Positions 34,166 through 39,208 of a stretch of 39,208 nt of DNA are shown one piece after another. The notes under the pieces are model-generated. The model saw only the letters and a program-made list of their open reading frames with translations, had not been told where the DNA came from and did no database searches. This stretch comes from an uncultured Clostridium sp. (GTDB taxonomy: Bacteria > Bacillota > Clostridia > Clostridiales > Clostridiaceae): contig CAIFEX010000028.1 in assembly GCA_903789665.1 (NCBI GenBank), positions 1 through 39,208 on the forward strand, read 5' to 3'. Both the position numbers and the translations under genes were made by a program. How positions within the stretch are numbered: position 1 is the first letter of the stretch; every line of letters starts with the position of its first letter.

Positions 34166-34640
34166 AATTTACCTCCATATCTTCTAACTTTATTTTCAAT
34201 AAATTTCGTCCTTTTGCCAATCTACTTTTTACAGTTCCTGCAGGTATTTCTAAAATTTCTTTAATTTCTTTTATTGAATATCCCTCTACATAATAAAGAA
34301 CAATTGTAATACGAATATGTTCCGGCAAATTCTGAACAGCCATATATAACTCACTATAATCTTTTTTATCTTTAGCTTTGGCAGATTCAAAGTATTCTTC
34401 GTAAGGTACTTGTGAACACTCTTTACGTATCAAACTATAACATTCATTTATAAGTATTCTAACTAACCATGTTTTAAAATATTGTTCTTTTTTTAATGTA
34501 TCCAATTTATTATAGGCTTTTAAAATTGCCTCCTGAACTGCATCCTCACAATCCTGCTCATGAATCAAAATTGACTTAGATACATGATATAAAGTAGATT
34601 CAGCCTCAAGAACATTGGCTATAAATGTATCTTTATTCAA
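34158..34640 (-). CDS. ECF-type RNA polymerase sigma factor
   Basis: A 160-residue sigma-70 family factor with region 2 (D-C-E-D-A-V-Q-E-A-I-L-K-A-Y) and region 4 (Y-Y-V-E-G-Y-S-I-K-E-I-K-E-I-L-E-I-P-A-G-T-V-K-S-R-L). Start TTG 34640 (then N-K-D-T-F) follows AGGA at suitable spacing and gives the family's usual N-terminus; a 34664 start adds eight residues past the site. It is co-transcribed with the anti-sigma gene. I see no certain sigma-specific promoter upstream. Confidence 0.87.
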   Translation of the reverse strand: MNKDTFIANVLEAESTLYHVSKSILIHEQDCEDAVQEAILKAYNKLDTLKKEQYFKTWLVRILINECYSLIRKECSQVPYEEYFESAKAKDKKDYSELYMAVQNLPEHIRITIVLYYVEGYSIKEIKEILEIPAGTVKSRLAKGRNLLKIKLEDMEVNYE

Positions 34641-34882
34641 TTGACTTCCTACCTTTCTTAGCAAACTGCAGCGCTACTTTTTTGCTTTACACTAGTTAGA
34701 TGGATATATCTGCTTAGTGGTTCATTTAATTTTAGCTCAAAATTAGATTTTTTATAATATATAAAACTAACTTTGAGGAAGCAGGGCTTTAATAAACAGG
34801 ATGAATATTATATAATTGTGTATAATGCTTTAATAGTATAGATGCACACAATCAAGTTTTATTATGAAAAGAGGTAAAATAA

Positions 34883-35407
34883 ATGAAAAATCCTGTAGTT
34901 ACAATTCAGATGGAAAATAACAAAACTATAAAAATAGAACTTTACCCCGATACTGCACCAAATACGGTAAACAATTTTATATCATTGATAAACAGGGGCT
35001 TTTATGATGATACGATTTTTCACAGGGTAATACCTGGATTTATGGTTCAGGGAGGAGATCATGAAGGAAATGGAATGGGGGGACCGGGTTATTCCATTAA
35101 AGGTGAATTTTCATCCAACAATTTTGAAAATAATTTAAAACATACAAGAGGAGTAATCTCTATGGCAAGAACTATGGCACCGAATTCAGCAGGTTCACAA
35201 TTCTTTATAATGACGGATGCTGCTCCTCACCTTGACGGACAGTATGCTGCTTTTGGGAAAGTCATAGAGGGAATGGAAGAGATAGATGAAATAGTATCAC
35301 AAAAAAGAGATTATAATGACAGACCTTATGAGGATCAAAAAATGAAAAAGGTAACCGTAGAAACTTTTGGAGAAAAATATGACGAACCTGAAAAGATAAA
35401 AGATTAA
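34883..35407 (+). CDS. ppiB: cyclophilin-type peptidyl-prolyl isomerase
   Basis: A 174-residue cytoplasmic cyclophilin. The catalytic and binding residues are intact: F-H-R-V-I-P-G-F-M-V-Q-G-G-D (Arg of the active site), N-S-A-G-S-Q-F-F-I and H-L-D-G-Q-Y-A-A-F-G-K-V. It speeds proline isomerisation during folding. AAAAGAGG precedes the ATG. It is transcribed away from the sigma gene. Confidence 0.93.
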   Translation: MKNPVVTIQMENNKTIKIELYPDTAPNTVNNFISLINRGFYDDTIFHRVIPGFMVQGGDHEGNGMGGPGYSIKGEFSSNNFENNLKHTRGVISMARTMAPNSAGSQFFIMTDAAPHLDGQYAAFGKVIEGMEEIDEIVSQKRDYNDRPYEDQKMKKVTVETFGEKYDEPEKIKD

Positions 35408-35528
35408 AATAAATACATATATCTGATGAAACTGCTGTTGGGATTATTGATGATATTTTTTTATTCCTTTATACATTCACCAAAGGGAAATGGTGTACAA
35501 AGAATTTCCTTGCAGCTTGTTAGTATAA

Positions 35529-35545
35529 TCTTCAGAAAATCTTCA
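35529..35545 (+). promoter_or_regulatory. conserved response-regulator box before the decayed copy
   Basis: TCTTCA (35529-35534) and TCTTCA (35540-35545) repeat at 11-base spacing, matching 15731-15747. The whole leader of about 90 bases up to the start codon aligns with the one before the intact glycosyltransferase. Confidence 0.4.
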
Positions 35546-35619
35546 TGGATTTTGTAACTGATTCTTTAAAAGCTTTTTTAAAAATGGAACCTGAGATGAA
35601 TATTAAAAGGAGGATTGTC

Positions 35620-36267
35620 ATGGAGAAATATTATAGAAAAGCTGCTTTGTTTGGAATTTTACGGGACAGCTCACCTTTATATCTAATAACGGTGGAATAG
35701 TACTTTATGTAAATAATAATTCCCAGAATAGATATGGCATGTGGATGGATGCTAGAAATGTTCACAATTATGTTGTAAAAAGCACTGAATATATAAATGC
35801 AAATGCCACTAAGAAAAACAAAATGCTTTCCAGTGCAGCCCGGAAATGGATAAAGGCACATCCAGTAGAGTTTATTCAGCTTGGATTCAAGCGGCTGTTT
35901 ATTACCTATATTGGCTTCATCGAAATAGATTATAGCTTTAACGGTGCATATGTAAATCCAATTCTCAAATTTGTATTTTCATTTTATGCCTATTCTGCAA
36001 GATATATAGTATCTATTCCAGTTGTAATCATGCTGCTTGTATACAGCATAAAAAATTGGAAGATTCCTCGCTAAAGAATCTGTAAATAATTATTTAATAT
36101 ACAATCTTACTTGTTTTTATATATTTGCCTTTGTGTATTTTATTTCTAAAGGTTAGCCCCGTTATTCATTTCCCTGCACATTTGTCATGATTTACTTTTT
36201 CTCATATTTTGCAGAGAAAATAAGTTTTATCAGATCTGTAAAAAGTACAAAAGAACTACAAAATTGA
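35620..36267 (+). pseudogene. decayed second copy of the GT-C glycosyltransferase
   Basis: The ATG at 35620 keeps its GGAGG site and encodes M-E-K-Y-Y-R-K-A-A-L-F-G-I-L as in the gene at 15822. Sequence then jumps at TTTTA/CGGGACAG to the part equivalent to codon 210 or so of the intact copy, removing roughly 600 bases and shifting frame. The C-terminal part (35664-36074 and beyond) is homologous with G-M-W-M-D-A-R-N-V-H and later segments, but carries another frameshift near 36050 and an in-frame TAG near 36153. It ends around I-R-S-V-K-S-T-K. The copy is several percent diverged, so the duplication is not recent. Confidence 0.85.
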
Positions 36268-36607
36268 AAAAAGAGGCAGTGATGATCCAGAGAAAATTGC
36301 TGATTTTTATTTGAACAAAGGGGTGAAATTGGTAATTGTAAAACTTGGAGCAAAGGGTGCTTTTGTTAAATCCAAAGAAAGAATGTATACAGTTCCTGGT
36401 TTTAAGATTGAAAAAGTAGTGGATACAGTTGGTGCAGGAGATGGGTTTGCAGTTGGAGTTATAACTGGATTGCTGGAAGGATTAGATTTAAAGGATGCCG
36501 TCAGACGTGGAAATGCAATAGGAGCCATGGCAGTAATGTCTCCTGGAGATAATGACGGATATCCCACAAGAGAAAAATTGGAAAAGTTTTTAAAGGGTGA
36601 GGCTTAG
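36260..36607 (+). pseudogene. headless PfkB-type sugar kinase (KDG kinase-like), fused to kinase remnant
   Basis: The frame open from 36242 reads K-I-E-K-R-G-S-D-D at 36260-36286, nearly the HAMP-region sequence of the histidine kinase at 17774 (K-L-E-K-R-G-S-D-E), and continues in frame into the C-terminal third of a PfkB-family kinase: G-V-K-L-V-I-V-K-L-G-A-K-G-A and the ATP/anion-hole motif D-T-V-G-A-G-D-G-F (catalytic Asp). About 200 N-terminal residues with the substrate site are missing. A TTG at 36311 could start a 98-residue remnant, but no kinase activity is expected. The stop abuts the hxlA ATG. Confidence 0.75.
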
Positions 36608-37234
36608 ATGAAGATACAGATAGCCCTGAACAGAGTGGATTTGGAAAAGAAAAAGGCTGAAAGTATTGCTGAAGAAGCTGAAGATTATATTGATATAATA
36701 GAAGTTGGAACATCCCTTATTAAAGATTATGGAAAAAAATCAGTGAGTTTTATTAGAGAAAGATTTAAGAATAGGACGGTACTGGCAGATGTAAAAACTT
36801 GTGATGAAGGGGAATATGAATTTAGAGCCATGTTTGAGGCAGGTGCTGATATTGCTACTGTCATGGGGAATTCACCGATAGAAACTATAGAAATATGCTA
36901 TAATGTTTCAAGGGAATATAACAAAGATATCATGATAGATCTTATGGAAACGAGCAAAAATAAGCTGGCGGAGTTAAAAAAGTTTGATGATGCCATATTC
37001 TTTGTTCACCTGCCCAAGGATAATAAACATGTAAATTTAATTGGCAATTTTAATAAAAATAGTGATTTATATAGAGGAATCAAGAGAATTGCAGTAGGCG
37101 GGAATGTTAGGGAAGATATCCTAAAGGATATAGTACTTATAAACCCGGAAATTTTAGTAGTTGGTTCAGCCATAACTAAATCCAGTGATATAAAATTGAT
37201 GGCTAGGCGGTTTAAGGAATTGTTGCAAAAATAA
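36608..37234 (+). CDS. hxlA: 3-hexulose-6-phosphate synthase-like (OMPDC family)
   Basis: A 208-residue TIM barrel of the orotidine-phosphate decarboxylase suprafamily. The D-x-K-x2-D motif is seen as A-D-V-K-T-C-D near residue 58, with N-terminal I-Q-I-A-L-N-R-V-D-L and C-terminal V-G-G-N-V and V-V-G-S-A-I-T. The enzyme condenses formaldehyde with ribulose 5-phosphate, or works in reverse to make ribulose phosphate. The pairing with hxlB favours this over a ketogulonate-phosphate decarboxylase. Its ATG directly follows the stop of the kinase remnant. Confidence 0.8.
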   Translation: MKIQIALNRVDLEKKKAESIAEEAEDYIDIIEVGTSLIKDYGKKSVSFIRERFKNRTVLADVKTCDEGEYEFRAMFEAGADIATVMGNSPIETIEICYNVSREYNKDIMIDLMETSKNKLAELKKFDDAIFFVHLPKDNKHVNLIGNFNKNSDLYRGIKRIAVGGNVREDILKDIVLINPEILVVGSAITKSSDIKLMARRFKELLQK

Positions 37235-37258
37235 ATTGGAGGTGAGATTATAAAAGTT

Positions 37259-37792
37259 TTGAGTAAAATATTAAATGAAGTAAATGACGTGGCAAATAAC
37301 GTTGATGAAAATCGAATGGATAATATTGTTGAGCTTATATCCAAGGAGAAAAGAATATTTGTATACGGCGAAGGAAGATCGGAATTTGTTGGAAGATGCT
37401 TTGCCATGAGGCTTATGCATTTAGGTTATGCAGTATATGTAGTTGGTGAAACAAGTACGCCGGCTATCAATGAAAATGATATAATAGTTGCTATTTCCGG
37501 TTCAGGAGAAACCTCCATGGTTTTAAATATAGCCGGGAAAGCCAGAGATAAAGATACACTTGTAATAGGAGTGAGCAGCAAAGAGAATTCATCGCTGATA
37601 AAAATTTCATCAAGTTTTCTGATAGTTCCCGGAGCTACAAAATCTGATAAGAGTGTAAAGTCCATACAACTTTTAAGCTCATTATTTGATCAAAGCTTTC
37701 ATATAGTTTTGGATGCAATTTGTTTAAAGCTCCGCTATAAAGATAAGCTTGACAATGAAGAAGCAATAAAAAATCATGCCAATTTAGAGTAA
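37259..37792 (+). CDS. hxlB: 6-phospho-3-hexuloisomerase (SIS domain)
   Basis: A 177-residue SIS-domain isomerase with V-Y-G-E-G-R-S-E-F-V-G-R, A-I-S-G-S-G-E-T and the late S-I-Q-L-L-S-S-L-F-D-Q helix, which interconverts hexulose 6-phosphate and fructose 6-phosphate. The listed start is TTG 37259, but the GGAGGTG site at 37238-37244 is 14 bases away from it and points instead to ATA 37250 (I-K-V-L-S-K), in frame. The normal ATG there seems to have been changed. It follows hxlA by 15-24 bases and forms the ribulose monophosphate module with it. Confidence 0.87.
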   Translation: MSKILNEVNDVANNVDENRMDNIVELISKEKRIFVYGEGRSEFVGRCFAMRLMHLGYAVYVVGETSTPAINENDIIVAISGSGETSMVLNIAGKARDKDTLVIGVSSKENSSLIKISSSFLIVPGATKSDKSVKSIQLLSSLFDQSFHIVLDAICLKLRYKDKLDNEEAIKNHANLE

Positions 37793-37813
37793 TGCAGACT
37801 TTTCCATGCTCAA

Positions 37814-37868
37814 AGAACATACTTGGATTTGACTTACACAAATCCAGGTATGTTCTCCTTTAGTTCTA
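37814..37868 (+). terminator. intrinsic terminator after hxlB
   Basis: Long stem: AGAACATAC-T-TGGATTTG (37814-37831) against CAAATCCA-G-GTATGTTCT (37839-37856), then a T-rich tail (CCTTTAGTTC, TATATTTTT). It lies between convergent hxlB and the flavin reductase and may serve both. Confidence 0.75.
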
Positions 37869-37891
37869 TATTTTTATGTTCTGTATTTATA

Positions 37892-38434
37892 TTACTTGTT
37901 GTCTATAAAATCTTTTCCAATGTTCCAGCACTTTCCAATAACCCTTCCAGTACTTAAGTATTGTGCGTTCTGGAATTCAAACAGGACCGGACTTACTTTT
38001 TCATAGTTGATTTTGCCTTTCTCATTCAGGTACTCCTCCTGCACATAGGTATGAACTGGTTTCAGAATATAATTAGTAAAATTTCCAACTTCAAAAGAGT
38101 CAATGACGTTGCATTCCATGGACACTGGCGCTTCATCAATGATGGGGGCAGTCTTAAGCTCTCCAAAATGATATCTGAATACACCCGATTTATCTGTGTT
38201 TGCCGCCTTTGCAATTCCACAATAATCAGCCGATTTCAGCATTGATTGATTCACAAGGCTTACAGAAACAGTTTTGTTTTCCCTGATGCCGCGGTCTGAA
38301 ATTTCATGTGCCTTGTCTATACTAATTAAAAATGTCCCATGCTCGACAATGCCAACATGTGCAATTGTAAGAAAGTTCACTTTTTCATCAACAACCACCC
38401 CGACAACTGTTACTGGTGTAGGATATAATCCCAT
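37892..38434 (-). CDS. flavin reductase (flavoredoxin) family protein
   Basis: A protein of 180 residues or more with the FMN-binding split-barrel fold: G-L-Y-P-T-P-V-T-V-V-G, A-H-V-G-I-V-E, and E-C-N-V-I-D-S-F-E-V-G in the second half. It transfers electrons via FMN. The listed ATG 38434 is 33 bases from the GAGGAG site at 38473-38468. An ATA at 38458 sits nine bases from the site and gives I-Q-K-N-I-G-S-V-M-G, matching the usual family start M-x-K-N-I-G-S. The start codon therefore seems altered. It is divergent from the HxlR-family gene. Confidence 0.82.
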   Translation of the reverse strand: MGLYPTPVTVVGVVVDEKVNFLTIAHVGIVEHGTFLISIDKAHEISDRGIRENKTVSVSLVNQSMLKSADYCGIAKAANTDKSGVFRYHFGELKTAPIIDEAPVSMECNVIDSFEVGNFTNYILKPVHTYVQEEYLNEKGKINYEKVSPVLFEFQNAQYLSTGRVIGKCWNIGKDFIDNK

Positions 38435-38548
38435 GACTGAACCAATATTTTTCTGTATATTTTCACACTCCTCATATTTTCACTGTTTAAATTTGCTTTT
38501 TATATTTTGTTATGCTATCATTTTATCATATAATTTATATATAGCAAG

Positions 38549-38570
38549 AATGTACTTTTTTGTAACATAC
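38549..38570. promoter_or_regulatory. candidate HxlR operator
   Basis: AATGTAC-TTTTTT-GTAACATA is a near-palindrome with one unpaired base, placed between the divergent flavin reductase and HxlR genes. HxlR-family sites are often of GTAC/GTAAC type around a T tract. Evidence is weak and rests on position. Confidence 0.35.
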
Positions 38571-38602
38571 TATCTAAAATGATATTTAGGAGGTTTTATT
38601 TT

Positions 38603-38926
38603 ATGATTGAACTAAAATATAGCTGTCCTGTAGAGGCTACTCTCAGTCAGATTGGCGGAAAATATAAAGCAATTATTTTATATTACTTGTTAACAGATAA
38701 AGTGCTCCGCTTTAACCAATTGCAAAAATATATTCCAAAAGCAACTCCTAAGATGATGAGTCAGCAGCTACGCCAACTGGAATCAGATGGTCTCATAAAT
38801 AGAAAGATTTATCCCGTTGTCCCTCCTAAGACAGAATATTCTCTCACTGAACGTGGAAAAACCCTTGCCCCAGTTATTAATTCCCTCTGTAATTGGGGAC
38901 ATACTTACATGGCAGGAAGATTATGA
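38603..38926 (+). CDS. HxlR-family transcriptional regulator
   Basis: A 107-residue winged-helix regulator with C-P-V-E-A-T-L-S-Q-I-G-G-K-Y-K at the start (the family's conserved Cys, C9, followed by G-G-K-W/Y-K), core F-N-Q-L-Q-K-Y-I-P-K-A-T-P-K-M-M-S-Q-Q-L-R-Q-L-E and wing T-E-Y-S-L-T-E-R-G. ATG 38603 follows AGGAGG; an earlier in-frame start at 38579 precedes that site. In Bacillus subtilis HxlR activates hxlAB in response to formaldehyde through its Cys. Here hxlAB lie 0.8 kb away with the flavin reductase in between, so either could be a target. Confidence 0.88.
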   Translation: MIELKYSCPVEATLSQIGGKYKAIILYYLLTDKVLRFNQLQKYIPKATPKMMSQQLRQLESDGLINRKIYPVVPPKTEYSLTERGKTLAPVINSLCNWGHTYMAGRL

Positions 38927-39119
38927 CATTGTAATAGAATATCAGTAATTGTGTGTAAAAATCAAATCCACTGTTACTTTTTGGCACTTCAATATAAATT
39001 TTGTGGTGCCTTTAGTTCACAATTCAAAAAATTTATATCATATGTTACCGAATTTGTTGACGTAAAATGTTATAATATCTGTACAACTTAACTTTAATAT
39101 GATATTGAAGGTGATTTTT

Positions 39120-39208
39120 TTGAAATTAATAACAATAAAAATAAATATAATTAACTATATAGAAAGTAACAAGTATATAAATATCATTCCAATAAATTCT
39201 GCAATAAG
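39120..39208 (+). CDS. partial CDS at right edge (unknown)
   Basis: A TTG at 39120 after GAAGGTGA opens a frame that stays open to the window end, reading M-K-L-I-T-I-K-I-N-I-I-N-Y-I-E-S-N-K. A TATAAT lies at 39071-39076 with no clear -35. Too short to identify. The 190 bases between the HxlR gene and this start contain only a weak hairpin (GGCAC/GTGCC at 38983-39010). Confidence 0.45.
   Translation, partial: MKLITIKINIINYIESNKYINIIPINSAI

Noticed and set aside
38983-39010. Hairpin GGCAC/GTGCC after the HxlR gene as a terminator
   Set aside because: Only five paired bases and a weak T tract; left as a note and not listed.

Overview
The window is low-GC Firmicute DNA. Codon use, strong GGAGG ribosome binding sites, frequent TTG/GTG starts, a SpoIIM-like fragment, soluble chemotaxis receptors and the thiamine gene order all fit a Clostridium sensu stricto chromosome. 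This assignment is an inference from content, not a database match. There are no rRNA or tRNA genes, no CRISPR array, and no transposase or phage genes.

Layout. 1-2.3 kb: a partial minus-strand gene at the left edge, a frameshifted Amj-type lipid II flippase gene, a DUF1835-type gene with an internal stop, and a shortened SpoIIM-like membrane protein. 2.4-6.1 kb: a small exported protein, an AlkD-like DNA glycosylase, an NhaC-type antiporter and a DUF3267 membrane metalloprotease. 6.3-10.8 kb: a minus-strand thiamine operon thiC-thiS-thiG-thiH-thiE (no thiF), preceded by two TPP riboswitches in series, each followed by its own intrinsic terminator. 10.9-15.6 kb: a secreted G1 glutamic peptidase, a HAD-Nudix fusion, a soluble chemoreceptor and a type I phosphodiesterase. 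15.8-19.1 kb: a GT-C membrane glycosyltransferase followed by an OmpR-type response regulator and histidine kinase. 19.2-23.0 kb: a VOC protein, a CDP-alcohol phosphatidyltransferase, and an XRE regulator-ABC ATPase-permease operon.

23.2-28.6 kb is the most unusual part. An M20 peptidase, a 5'-truncated RidA, a PhzF enzyme, a second PhzF remnant, an Asp/Glu racemase homologue and a divergent-acting MocR regulator are tied together by a palindromic operator (ATTGTAT-N3-ATACAAT) present three times. Two copies lie within an 81-bp direct repeat that also carries a symmetric, two-way sigma-A-type promoter. I infer a MocR-controlled amino-acid (possibly D-amino-acid or peptide-derived) catabolic regulon. 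Remnants of acyl-CoA dehydrogenase and enoyl-CoA hydratase genes sit in the same stretch.

28.7-33.2 kb: a small orphan protein, a MarR regulator with matching palindromes before itself and before a QueG-like iron-sulfur protein, an Old Yellow Enzyme and a threonine aldolase. 33.4-35.4 kb: an ECF sigma/anti-sigma pair and a cyclophilin. 35.5-36.6 kb: a decayed second copy of the 15.8-kb glycosyltransferase locus, joined through a short histidine-kinase remnant to a headless sugar kinase. 36.6-38.9 kb: ribulose-monophosphate genes hxlA and hxlB, a flavin reductase and a divergent HxlR-family regulator. At least eight broken or truncated genes show that the region has undergone repeated deletion and decay. 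Some single-base cases could instead be sequencing errors.
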